Positions 8,148 to 16,260 of a DNA stretch of 64,000 nt are shown piece after piece. The notes under the pieces are model-generated. The model was not told the DNA's origin, ran no database searches, and worked only from the letters and a program-made list of their open reading frames with translations. Position 1 is the stretch's first letter. Each line of letters opens with the position of its first letter. Both the position numbers and the translations under genes were made by a program. Source of the DNA: an uncultured Lachnospiraceae bacterium (GTDB lineage Bacteria; Bacillota; Clostridia; Lachnospirales; Lachnospiraceae); the NCBI GenBank assembly GCA_902799015.1, contig CADBZI010000013.1, positions 36,611 through 100,610 of the forward strand. The letters run 5' to 3'.

Positions 8148-10361
8148 ATGAGTATGGAAGTGAAAGCAAATGTCATAAAAAGGAACGGACAGGAGGTTCC
8201 TTTTGAAATCGAGAAGATCGCGAACGCGATCCGCAAGGCGAACAAAGAGGTTGACCGGATTCATCAGCTGAATGAGTATCAGATCGTCGCGGTTTCCGAT
8301 AAGATCGCGCGCGAGATCGGCGACATGCCGCACGCGGCCGGCGTCGAGGACATCCAGGATATGGTTGAGAAGGGCATCATGGAGATGCGCGGATATGAGG
8401 TCGCGCAGAAGTATGTCCGTTACCGTTATAAGAGGGAGCTCGCCCGGAAGACCAATACCACGGACAACGGAATCCTCGCTCTGATCAATCAGGTCAACGA
8501 GGAGGTGAACCAGGAGAACTCCAACAAGAATCCCGCGATCAATTCGACGCAGCGGGACTATATGGCAGGAGAGGTTTCCAAGGACCTTACCCGCCGTGTC
8601 CTTCTTCCGGAGGATGTTGTGAATGCGCATGATGAGGGAATCATTCATTTTCATGATTCGGACTACTTTGCCCAGAAGGAGCACAACTGTGATCTGGTGA
8701 ACCTCGAGGATATGCTGCAGAACGGTACGGTGATTTCCGAGACCATGATCACGAAGCCGCATTCCTTCCTGACTGCCTGCAACATCGCGACGCAGATTAT
8801 CGCGCAGGTTGCTTCCAACCAGTATGGCGGACAGACCTTCACGCTGGCGCATCTGTCTCCGTTTGTCCAGGAGAGCCGGATCCGTCTGCGTGCCCAGACC
8901 CGGGAGAACCTGAAGGAGGCCGGCCTGGAAGCAAGCGAGGAACAGATCAACCGGGTCGCGGAGGAGCGCCTGAAGAGGGAGATTACCTCCGGCGTCCAGA
9001 CCATTCAGTATCAGCTGATCACGCTGATGACCTGCAACGGGCAGGCTCCCTTTGTCTCCATGACGATGTACCTGGATGAGGTGCCGGAGGGGCCGCAGAG
9101 GGATGACCTGGCCATGGTGATCGAGGAGGTTCTGCGCCAGAGGATCCGGGGAACCCAGAATGAAAAGGGCGTCTGGATCACACCGGCGTTCCCGAAGCTT
9201 CTGTATGTGCTGGATGAGGATAATATCTCCGAGGACAGCAAGTATTTCTACCTGACAAAGCTGGCGGCGCAGTGCACGGCAAAGCGCATGGTGCCGGACT
9301 ATATCTCAGCGAAGAAGATGCGGGAACTGAAGGGGGATGTCTATCCGTGCATGGGATGCCGCAGCTTCCTCACGCCTGACAGAAGCTGGTCAAAAGGCAA
9401 TCTGGCGAAGGCCGGAAATTACCGGGAAGGGGAGCACCGCTACTACGGCAGGTTCAACCAGGGCGTTGTAACGATTAATCTGGTGGATGTGGCTCTGTCT
9501 TCCGAGAAAGACATGGACAGGTTCTGGGAGATCCTGGAGGAGAGGCTGGAGCTGTGCCATCGTGCGCTTCGGTGCAGACATGAGCGCCTGAAAGGGACTA
9601 CCTCGGATGTGGCACCGATTCTCTGGCAGCACGGAGCGCTGGCGCGCCTGAATCCGGGAGAGAAGATCGATCCGCTGCTGTATGACGGCTATTCGACGAT
9701 CTCGCTTGGATATGCGGGACTGTATGAGATGTGCTATTACATGACCGGAAAGTCCCATACGGATCCGGAGGCGAAGCCATTTGCCCTGTCCGTCATGCAG
9801 AAGCTCAATGACAAATGCGCCGAGTGGAAGAAGGCCGAGAACATTGACTACTCCGTCTACGGCACGCCGCTGGAGTCCACCACCTACAAGTTCGCAAAGA
9901 ACCTGCAGAGAAGATTCGGCACGATTGAAGGCGTGACGGACCACAACTACATCACCAACAGCTATCATGTCAATGTCCGTGAGAACATCGACGCGTTTAA
10001 GAAGCTGAAGTTCGAAGCGCAGTTCCAGGCGCTGAGTCCCGGTGGAGCCATCTCCTATGTAGAGGTCCCGAATATGCAGCAGAACATTCCGGCGGTGCTG
10101 ACGGTGATCCGCTATATTTACGACAACATTATGTATGCGGAGCTCAACACGAAGAGCGACTACTGCATGTGCTGCGGATATGACGGAGAGATCCGGATCG
10201 TGGACGACGAGAACGGCAAGCTTGTCTGGGAGTGCCCGAACTGCGGAAACCGTGACCAGACGAAGATGAGCGTTGCCAGACGTACCTGCGGATATATCGG
10301 AACGCAGTTCTGGAATCAGGGACGCACCCAGGAGATCCGTGACCGCGTGATGCATCTGTAA
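8148..10361 (+). CDS. nrdD: Anaerobic ribonucleoside-triphosphate reductase NrdD
   Basis: A 737-residue class III ribonucleotide reductase that makes dNTPs from NTPs without oxygen using a glycyl radical. An N-terminal ATP-cone (about residues 1-95, KRNGQEVPFEIEKI) is the allosteric switch. The C-terminus carries a four-cysteine zinc site (CMCCG and CPNC) and the radical loop RRTCGYIGTQFW, where G715 is the expected radical glycine. Length is normal for the family. The next gene is its activase NrdG. It is probably repressed by NrdR through the twin boxes upstream. The GGGGGAAG binding site is 7 nt before ATG 8148; a second ATG two codons on is possible. Confidence 0.97.
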   Translation: MSMEVKANVIKRNGQEVPFEIEKIANAIRKANKEVDRIHQLNEYQIVAVSDKIAREIGDMPHAAGVEDIQDMVEKGIMEMRGYEVAQKYVRYRYKRELARKTNTTDNGILALINQVNEEVNQENSNKNPAINSTQRDYMAGEVSKDLTRRVLLPEDVVNAHDEGIIHFHDSDYFAQKEHNCDLVNLEDMLQNGTVISETMITKPHSFLTACNIATQIIAQVASNQYGGQTFTLAHLSPFVQESRIRLRAQTRENLKEAGLEASEEQINRVAEERLKREITSGVQTIQYQLITLMTCNGQAPFVSMTMYLDEVPEGPQRDDLAMVIEEVLRQRIRGTQNEKGVWITPAFPKLLYVLDEDNISEDSKYFYLTKLAAQCTAKRMVPDYISAKKMRELKGDVYPCMGCRSFLTPDRSWSKGNLAKAGNYREGEHRYYGRFNQGVVTINLVDVALSSEKDMDRFWEILEERLELCHRALRCRHERLKGTTSDVAPILWQHGALARLNPGEKIDPLLYDGYSTISLGYAGLYEMCYYMTGKSHTDPEAKPFALSVMQKLNDKCAEWKKAENIDYSVYGTPLESTTYKFAKNLQRRFGTIEGVTDHNYITNSYHVNVRENIDAFKKLKFEAQFQALSPGGAISYVEVPNMQQNIPAVLTVIRYIYDNIMYAELNTKSDYCMCCGYDGEIRIVDDENGKLVWECPNCGNRDQTKMSVARRTCGYIGTQFWNQGRTQEIRDRVMHL

Positions 10362-10397
10362 TCCGGAGAAAGAGGCAGCGGGGCAGGAGAGGGATCC

Positions 10398-10925
10398 ATG
10401 TATTATTCTGTGATCAAGGAATATGATATTGCGAACGGGCCGGGCTGCCGGACGACGCTGTTTGTCTCCGGCTGCCGGAATCACTGCAGAGGATGCTTTC
10501 AGCCGGAAACCTGGGATTTTACCTACGGCCAGCCTTATGACGAGAAGACGCAGCGCGCTCTGCTGGACTCCCTGGAGGAGGACTATGTAGCAGGACTGAC
10601 GCTTCTGGGCGGGGATCCCTTTGAAGAGGAGAACCAGGCTGTGCTGACAGACCTTCTGGAGGCTGTGCGGGAACGCTACGGGCAGCGAAAGAGCATCTGG
10701 GCCTACACCGGCTATCTCTATGAGAAGGATCTGTGCAAGGGCGGCCGGAAGCACACGGATGTGACGGACAGAATGCTGCGCTGCATCGATGTGCTTGTGG
10801 ACGGTCCGTTTATCGAGGAAAAGAAAGACATCTCCCTGCAGTTTCGGGGCTCCTCCAATCAGAGAATTCTGGATATGAAACAGACACTGGAGACGGGATG
10901 TGTGCACCTGAAAGGAGCACAGTGA
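10398..10925 (+). CDS. nrdG: Anaerobic ribonucleotide reductase activating protein NrdG
   Basis: A 175-residue radical SAM activase that abstracts hydrogen from the NrdD glycine. The cluster motif C-x3-C-x2-C appears as CRNHCRGC near residues 26-33, within VSGCRNHCRGCFQPETW, which is diagnostic of NrdG. The glycine-rich LLGGDPFE lies further on. It follows nrdD by 36 nt with GGAGAGGGATCC upstream of the start, so the pair is co-transcribed. Length matches the family. Confidence 0.96.
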   Translation: MYYSVIKEYDIANGPGCRTTLFVSGCRNHCRGCFQPETWDFTYGQPYDEKTQRALLDSLEEDYVAGLTLLGGDPFEEENQAVLTDLLEAVRERYGQRKSIWAYTGYLYEKDLCKGGRKHTDVTDRMLRCIDVLVDGPFIEEKKDISLQFRGSSNQRILDMKQTLETGCVHLKGAQ

Positions 10926-10945
10926 CAGGAAAGGAGAAACGGAAG

Positions 10946-11092
10946 ATGGCGGAAAGACCACACAGCCGGAAGGTGACCATCGGGGAAGGCACCGTAGAGG
11001 TAAAGAAGGGCGAAAAGATCAGCGAGGACATGCGTGCTTCGGAGCGGACGTCTTCCGATGCGGACAAGAAGCAGGAGAAAGAGGAAGACTGA
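10946..11092 (+). CDS. Small charged hypothetical protein (48 aa)
   Basis: A 48-residue open frame beginning MAERPHSRKVTIGEG, with AAAGGAGA 8 nt before ATG 10946. It lies 20 nt after nrdG and 57 nt before the clostripain gene, all in the same direction. It is rich in K, E, D and R, has no hydrophobic segment or cysteine, and its C-terminus is an acidic-basic tail likely to be disordered. I do not recognise a family. The good binding site and placement make translation plausible. Confidence 0.5.
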   Translation: MAERPHSRKVTIGEGTVEVKKGEKISEDMRASERTSSDADKKQEKEED

Positions 11093-11149
11093 TCCTGGAG
11101 GCAGGTGCGCGGAGTGCGCTGAGACAGGGCACAGACCCGGAGAAACAAA

Positions 11150-13549
11150 ATGCGGGAGAAGGCGATGAAAAAACGAAGGATGATATGGCAGGCTGCGCTG
11201 ATTGTCTCCTGTCTGGCAGTGATGATGTGTCAGAGCGCATTTGCGAAGGGGAATGACACGAATACCAGCCAGGTAAACGGCGAGGTTGCTGCCGGCGCGC
11301 GGAAAAAGTATACGAAGCTTCGCGGAAAAGGCAAGGATTCGGTCACGCTGATGGTCTATATGATCGGATCGGATCTTGAGAGCAGCTCAGGGATGGCAAC
11401 CGCGGACCTGAACGAGATGGTATACAGCGGGCTGCAGAACAGAAAGGTCAATGTGATCGTCGAAACCGGCGGATGCAGAAAATGGCGCAACTCTCTGATC
11501 AGCGCGAAGAAGCTGCAGCGCTGGAGGGTCAGCGGACAGGGTGTCGGGCTGATGGATGAGGACAGCATTTCTCCGATGACCGAGGAGGATGAGCTGGCGG
11601 ACTTTATCCGGTTCTGCGCGCAGAAGGCTCCCGCGGACCGTTATATTCTGATCTTCTGGGACCATGGCGGCGGATCGGTTACGGGCTTCGGACATGATGA
11701 GAACTATCCCAACGATACCATGAATATCGGGGAGATCTCAAAGGCGCTGAAAAAGGGCGGGGTGAAGTTCGATTTCATCGGATTTGACGCATGCCTGATG
11801 GCGACGCTGGAAACGGCCATCGCGATTGAACCGTACGCGGATTACATGATTGCCAGCGAAGAGTCAGAGCCGGGGACGGGTTGGTATTATACGAACTGGC
11901 TGAAGCTGCTCGATGAGAATTCTTCCACGAATACGCTGAATCTGGCGCGTCAGATCTGCGATGACTTCACCTCGAAGAATGCGATGTATGCTTCCATGAC
12001 GGGAACCACCCTTTCTGTCACGGATCTTTCTGAGATGGAGGGCATCGTGGGGAAGTGCCTGGCTTCCTTTGGCGCGGGACTGACCGAGCAGCTGAAGGGG
12101 AAGGATTATATGAGCGTCGCGAAGGCGCGCAGCGGGAGCAGAGAATTTGCCGCCAGCAGCAGGCTTGATCAGATCGATCTTGTAGACTTCTGCAACCGGC
12201 TGGGCTCCGCACAGAGCAGCAAGCTCGCGCAGGCAGTGAAGTCCGCGGTCAAGTACAACCGTGTAAACAACGCGTCAAATGCATACGGCCTGAGCATTTT
12301 CTTCCCGAATTCCAGCCTGCGGAGCGTCAATTCGATGATCAGTCTCTGCCAGGACATCGGCGTGGATTCCGAATGGACGGAAGGCCTTCGCACCTACGCG
12401 TCGCTGGAGCAGTCCGGTCAGATTGCGGCAAGCTCCGGCAGCAGCTGGGGCAATTCTTCGGGAAGCCTTCTGGATATCCTGCTGGGATCCGGCAGCAGCG
12501 GAAACGGAAGCTATGATTCCGGCGCCGCGCCGAGTCTTCTGGACACTTTGTTCGGCTCCTCGGCGGACTCCTATACGGACAGCTATAACAGCTACGACTC
12601 CTACGGCTCGATGAATGAGTCCGACCTTTATGATCTCCTGCTCCAGGCGGGAGGGGGATCTTCCTACGGCTCGACCGGAAGCACCGGCTACACAGGCGGA
12701 TCCTACGATCCTTACGGCTCGTATGGCTCCTACGGCGCGTCTTCGGGAAGTCTTCTGGATCTGCTGACCGGAGGCTATACCTCTACGGACGGTCTGTACT
12801 ACGGGGCGAACAATTACGACACGGTTCTGTCCTATGATACCCCGCAGGATACCGAACAGAGCACCAGCCTTCTGGGGCTGGCGGCAGAGCTTCTGTTCGG
12901 CCGCGCGCCCGTTTCCTCTGCTGCCCTTACATTGACGGAGAAGAACGGGGAGCACGTGCTCGAGCTGGATGAGGAGATGTGGGAGCAGATCACGGACGCC
13001 GAGCTGGAGGTGTTCATCGATGACGGAGGCGGATATCTCGACCTGGGGTTAGATAATGTCCTTGCCTATGATGAGAACGATGACCTGATTGATGCGTGGA
13101 ACGGTACCTGGCTGACGCTGAACGGCCATCCGGTCGCGGTGTACCCGGTCAGCGAGGAGGACGAGGACGGGGATGGCCTGTATGTCACGACAAAGTTCAT
13201 TCCGGCTCTTCTGAACGGAGAGCGTGTGAATCTGCTCGTGGAATTCAATGAAGAAACAGGCGAGAACCGTGTGCTGGGAGCAGAAAAGCCTCTTCCCGGC
13301 GGAGTGCTGGAAAGAGGACTGACGATTCCGAAAAAGGGAGATCAGATCCAGCCGGTCTGCGATTATTTCACCTATGACGGCGCCATGGAGGGGTGCTATC
13401 AGCTGGGAGAAACGATTACGGTTCCGGAAGACGGAACGCTTACGATCATCAACCGGAAGATCACCGGCGGAGACAGGATGCTGTACACAGTCCGTCTTAC
13501 GGATATCTATCAGGCGCATTACTGGGTGCCGCTGCTGGAGGCAGAATAG
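11150..13549 (+). CDS. Secreted clostripain-family (C11) cysteine peptidase with repetitive linker
   Basis: A 799-residue exported protease. An N-terminal signal peptide (basic start, then AALIVSCLAVMMCQSAFA) is followed by the C11 catalytic domain: the His motif FWDHGGG (H172) and the Cys motif GFDACLMATLE (C215) are both present. C11 enzymes cut after Arg or Lys and often self-activate. Residues ~420-590 are a Ser/Gly/Tyr-rich linker carrying four or five copies of a short S-L-L-D-x-L-x-G motif. The last ~200 residues are predicted beta-rich and acidic. No sortase or choline-binding anchor is seen. ATG 11165 (five codons in) is an equally good start. Substrate is unknown. Confidence 0.85.
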   Translation: MREKAMKKRRMIWQAALIVSCLAVMMCQSAFAKGNDTNTSQVNGEVAAGARKKYTKLRGKGKDSVTLMVYMIGSDLESSSGMATADLNEMVYSGLQNRKVNVIVETGGCRKWRNSLISAKKLQRWRVSGQGVGLMDEDSISPMTEEDELADFIRFCAQKAPADRYILIFWDHGGGSVTGFGHDENYPNDTMNIGEISKALKKGGVKFDFIGFDACLMATLETAIAIEPYADYMIASEESEPGTGWYYTNWLKLLDENSSTNTLNLARQICDDFTSKNAMYASMTGTTLSVTDLSEMEGIVGKCLASFGAGLTEQLKGKDYMSVAKARSGSREFAASSRLDQIDLVDFCNRLGSAQSSKLAQAVKSAVKYNRVNNASNAYGLSIFFPNSSLRSVNSMISLCQDIGVDSEWTEGLRTYASLEQSGQIAASSGSSWGNSSGSLLDILLGSGSSGNGSYDSGAAPSLLDTLFGSSADSYTDSYNSYDSYGSMNESDLYDLLLQAGGGSSYGSTGSTGYTGGSYDPYGSYGSYGASSGSLLDLLTGGYTSTDGLYYGANNYDTVLSYDTPQDTEQSTSLLGLAAELLFGRAPVSSAALTLTEKNGEHVLELDEEMWEQITDAELEVFIDDGGGYLDLGLDNVLAYDENDDLIDAWNGTWLTLNGHPVAVYPVSEEDEDGDGLYVTTKFIPALLNGERVNLLVEFNEETGENRVLGAEKPLPGGVLERGLTIPKKGDQIQPVCDYFTYDGAMEGCYQLGETITVPEDGTLTIINRKITGGDRMLYTVRLTDIYQAHYWVPLLEAE

Positions 13550-13594
13550 GCCGTACAGCAATCGCAAACATGAATGAAGCTTTCTGCAGTTGCA

Positions 13595-13640
13595 GGCTGC
13601 CGGGATTTGCATTTTTTGCAAAAAATGGCAGCCTCTTTCT
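13595..13640 (+). terminator. Terminator after clostripain-like gene
   Basis: GGCTGCC (13595-13601) pairs with GGCAGCC (13627-13633), and the loop contains a second perfect palindrome, ATTTTTTGCAAAAAAT. TCTTTCTTTT follows. It lies 46 nt beyond the protease stop codon. Confidence 0.6.
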
Positions 13641-13716
13641 TTTCAAAGAAAGGAAAGTGTCGTACACTGTCGGAAAAGGCTTTTGCCGGATCGGATAAAA
13701 GAGGGTGGGTGCCTCT

Positions 13717-14808
13717 ATGAGTAAGTGGTGGAAACGGCTTCTGGCATTCTTCAATCAGGATGTTTTGAACCCGAATGAATCGAAAAAAACTGCGGTGATG
13801 ACCCGCTGTATCTGCGCGGTGATGGTGTTCTATTCCATCGGGCAGGCTGTTTTTTGTCTGATGAACGGGTATTCTGTCTATTCTGCAGTGCCGGCCGGAA
13901 TCCTGTGTGTCTATTGTATTGCTTTCCGCCTGACTTATTCCACCCATACGGTGTCTGCGTTTTATCTGGTTGTCCTGATGATCCTCGCATGGAACGCGGC
14001 CAGCACGTATCTTTACGGGTGGAGCACAGGCGCGCAGTATGGATATGGGATTCTTCTGGTCTATCTTTTCAACAGCTCCTACCTGACCCTGCGAAAGAAG
14101 CTTCTGTATATGGCAGGATTGATGGCGGCCGGCACAGTCATTTATTCTTTTGGCTTTTTCGGCAGTCCTGTCTTCTTGATTTCCGATACCCAGAAAGTGG
14201 TGCAGGAATTCATGAACATGCTTGCCACCTTCAGCAGCATTGCACTGATCACAACGATTTTCTCCAGCAGCTCGCTGGATGCGGAAAGAAAGCTGATCAG
14301 CTACAACAAGGAGATGACCCACCAGGCTCAGACGGATGCGCTGACCGGGCTGATGAACCGAAGAGCCGGAGAAAAGTATTTCAAAGAGGTTCATGGAAGA
14401 GCGCTGCACGAAGAACTGTTTGTCAATGTGATTATGGGGGATATTGACTTTTTTAAGCAGGTAAATGACACATACGGCCATGATGCGGGCGATGTGGTGC
14501 TGAAAGAACTGGCCGGGATGTTTCAGGAATTCGTCAAAGACAGGGGCGTGGCAGCCAGATGGGGCGGAGAAGAGTTTTTGCTTGTCCTGGCTGGGATGAA
14601 CGGAGACGACGCGGCCTATGAGGTGGAGAACCTTTGCAGAAAGATCAAGAATACTCCCATCCGCTTCGGCAGCCAGGAGCTTCGGGTGACTATGACATTC
14701 GGGATTGAGGAGTGCGGCAGAGAACAGACGATGGAAGAAGCGCTGGAGGCAGCGGACCGGAAGCTATACATGGGAAAGGCCAGAGGCAGGAACCAGGTGG
14801 TGATGTAA
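13717..14808 (+). CDS. Membrane-anchored diguanylate cyclase (GGDEF)
   Basis: A 363-residue protein with about six membrane helices in residues ~25-195 and a C-terminal GGDEF domain from ~residue 205 (LTGLMNRRAGEKYF, then DIDFFKQVNDTYGHDAGD). The active-site motif is GGEEF near residue 283, which supports cyclic-di-GMP synthesis. The inhibitory RxxD site five residues before it is replaced by FVKD, so product inhibition through that site is unlikely. I chose ATG 13717 over GTG 13705 because of the GAGGGTGGG stretch just upstream. There is no partner gene; a terminator lies before it and tRNA-Val after it. Confidence 0.88.
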   Translation: MSKWWKRLLAFFNQDVLNPNESKKTAVMTRCICAVMVFYSIGQAVFCLMNGYSVYSAVPAGILCVYCIAFRLTYSTHTVSAFYLVVLMILAWNAASTYLYGWSTGAQYGYGILLVYLFNSSYLTLRKKLLYMAGLMAAGTVIYSFGFFGSPVFLISDTQKVVQEFMNMLATFSSIALITTIFSSSSLDAERKLISYNKEMTHQAQTDALTGLMNRRAGEKYFKEVHGRALHEELFVNVIMGDIDFFKQVNDTYGHDAGDVVLKELAGMFQEFVKDRGVAARWGGEEFLLVLAGMNGDDAAYEVENLCRKIKNTPIRFGSQELRVTMTFGIEECGREQTMEEALEAADRKLYMGKARGRNQVVM

Positions 14809-14827
14809 TCCATCCTGAAAAAAACAC

Positions 14828-14856
14828 TTGCAATTTCCGAATGGTTATGGCATAGT
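14828..14856 (+). promoter_or_regulatory. Predicted promoter for tRNA-Val
   Basis: TTGCAA (14828-14833), 17-bp spacer, CATAGT (14851-14856), ending 28 nt before the tRNA. The hexamers are imperfect but the spacing and position fit. Confidence 0.4.
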
Positions 14857-14884
14857 AGTCGAGTACGAAACAATACATGTTTCC

Positions 14885-14957
14885 GGAGACGTAGCTCAGC
14901 TGGGAGAGCAACTGCTTGACGTGTAGTAGGTCACAGGTTCAAGTCCTGCCGTCTCCA
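14885..14957 (+). tRNA. tRNA-Val (anticodon GAC)
   Basis: A 73-nt cloverleaf. The acceptor stem GGAGACG pairs with CGTCTCC and the discriminator base is A. The D-arm is GCTC/GAGC. The anticodon arm ACTGC-TTGACGT-GTAGT places GAC at positions 34-36, reading GUC and GUU valine codons. The T-arm loop is TTCAAGT, with one A-C mismatch at the base of the stem. The 3' CCA is not encoded (ATTT follows), so it must be added by the CCA-adding enzyme found at 46761-48113. It is a solitary tRNA with its own promoter and terminator. Confidence 0.95.
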
Positions 14958-14970
14958 TTTCGTACTGAAA

Positions 14971-15002
14971 GGGGAGTTTCCGTTCGGAAACTCCTGTTTT
15001 TA
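14971..15002 (+). terminator. Strong intrinsic terminator after tRNA-Val
   Basis: A perfect 9-bp stem, GGAGTTTCC (14973-14981) with GGAAACTCC (14986-14994), loop GTTC, then TGTTTTTATT. It begins 14 nt after the tRNA. Confidence 0.9.
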
Positions 15003-15048
15003 TTCATCTGACTGATCGATTTTTGACGTGTATATTTACCAACGCTTA

Positions 15049-15077
15049 TTGACAAATGGGATAGAATAGCGGATAAT
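15049..15077 (+). promoter_or_regulatory. Predicted strong promoter for PfkB-kinase gene
   Basis: A perfect TTGACA (15049-15054), 17-bp spacer, then GATAAT (15072-15077). A start near 15084 would give a leader of ~140 nt before the kinase start at 15226. Confidence 0.7.
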
Positions 15078-15078
15078 A

Positions 15079-15203
15079 ATCGCAAATGGCGATATCATTT
15101 TTTTTTAAGATCGCTATTATCACTTTTGACAACTGTCTATCGTCTCTTCGAAGACGAATTTCTCCACTTACCCAAAGAAAGGAACCGCGGAAGCGGTTCC
15201 TTT
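15079..15203 (+). promoter_or_regulatory. Structured 5' leader of PfkB-kinase gene
   Basis: Three structures lie between promoter and gene. First, GCGAT (15089-15093) can pair either with ATCGC just upstream (15079-15083) or with ATCGC downstream (15110-15114), across a run of nine or more Ts. Second, TCGTCT/AGACGA forms a small hairpin near 15140-15157. Third, an 11-bp perfect stem, AAAGGAACCGC (15178-15188) and GCGGTTCCTTT (15193-15203) with a GGAA tetraloop, ends 22 nt before the start codon. It may be an attenuator or the end of a short RNA; the family is not recognised. Confidence 0.4.
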
Positions 15204-15225
15204 CGACGTTGAGGATCTGTCACGG

Positions 15226-16152
15226 ATGAAAAAAACACTTGTAATCGGATCTGCTGTCTGTGATGTCGTCATTCCTGTCGATCATCTTCCCTCCAGAAGC
15301 GAGGACATCAATCTTTACCATCAGGAGCTGTCTCTTGGCGGATGTGCATGGAATGTTTGCGACTGCCTGCGGCTCTTTGCGGTTCCCTTTGTTCCGTTTT
15401 TGCCGGTTGGCAGCGGGATCTACGGAAAGTTTGTAGAAGAGGGCCTGAAAAAAAGAGGCATCCGGTCCTTCTGCCCGCCGTCCGAGGGGGAAAACGGATG
15501 CTGCTATTGTCTGGTGGAACCGGATGGGGAGCGCACATTTCTGTGCTACCACGGGGCGGAATACCATTTTCAGGAGGAATGGTTTGCGCTTTTTGAGAAG
15601 AGTCCGGAGGCGGAGAAGACAGACAGCGTTTATGTGTGCGGACTGGAGATTGAGGAAAAGAGCGGGGAGACGATCCTTGCTTTTCTGGAACGTCACAGGG
15701 ACTACCGGGTTTTCTTTGCGCCGAGCGCGCGGATCTGCGATATTCCCAGGGACAGGATGCGGCGGATGCTGGATCTGTCTCCGGTTCTTCATCTGAATGA
15801 GGAAGAAGCGCTCCGGTTTACCGGCTGTCAGAGCCTGGAGGAAGCCGGGAGAGGGCTGTCTGAAAGAACGGGTAATGTTGTCCTTGTGACCTGCGGTGCA
15901 AGAGGATGCCTGATCTTTGATCCGTCGGATGGCTGCATCACAAGGATCGATCCTTATCCTGCGGCACAGACAGGAGACACGATCGGCGCAGGAGACAGTC
16001 ACATCGGGAGTGTGATCGCATTGCTTCAGAAGGGATACGGGATCAAGGAGGCTGTCCGCGGAGCGAATTACATTGCTTCGGCGGTTGTCAGCAAGAAAGG
16101 CGCCGGCCTGACAGATGCGCAGTTCCGGGAAGCCGTAAGAAAGATCGAATGA
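15226..16152 (+). CDS. PfkB family carbohydrate/nucleoside kinase
   Basis: A 308-residue ribokinase-fold enzyme. The glycine-rich substrate region (LSLGGCAWNVCDCLRL, residues 36-51) and the C-terminal signature GDTIGAGDSHIGS with catalytic base D257 are both clear. PfkB kinases phosphorylate sugars or nucleosides with ATP in the cytosol. The next gene is DeoD and a nucleoside importer follows, so ribose, deoxyribose or a nucleoside is a plausible substrate, but this is inference from context. GAGG lies 11 nt upstream of ATG 15226. A structured leader precedes it. Confidence 0.85.
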   Translation: MKKTLVIGSAVCDVVIPVDHLPSRSEDINLYHQELSLGGCAWNVCDCLRLFAVPFVPFLPVGSGIYGKFVEEGLKKRGIRSFCPPSEGENGCCYCLVEPDGERTFLCYHGAEYHFQEEWFALFEKSPEAEKTDSVYVCGLEIEEKSGETILAFLERHRDYRVFFAPSARICDIPRDRMRRMLDLSPVLHLNEEEALRFTGCQSLEEAGRGLSERTGNVVLVTCGARGCLIFDPSDGCITRIDPYPAAQTGDTIGAGDSHIGSVIALLQKGYGIKEAVRGANYIASAVVSKKGAGLTDAQFREAVRKIE

Positions 16153-16260
16153 TTGAAAAGGAATAGAGCAGGTGATATAATGAATCCATGTTCAAACATC
16201 GGAATTCTTTTGCGGGAAGCGCAGTGGCTGGTCCCGCGGAAGAGAAAGGAAGGATATCAC

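Noticed and set aside
8145..10961. Long antisense open frames opposite nrdD/nrdG and similar frames opposite mutS2, ftsH, GH13 and mfd
   Set aside because: They lie wholly opposite strong, recognisable genes, lack binding sites and encode arginine/histidine/leucine-rich sequence typical of shadow frames at this base composition.
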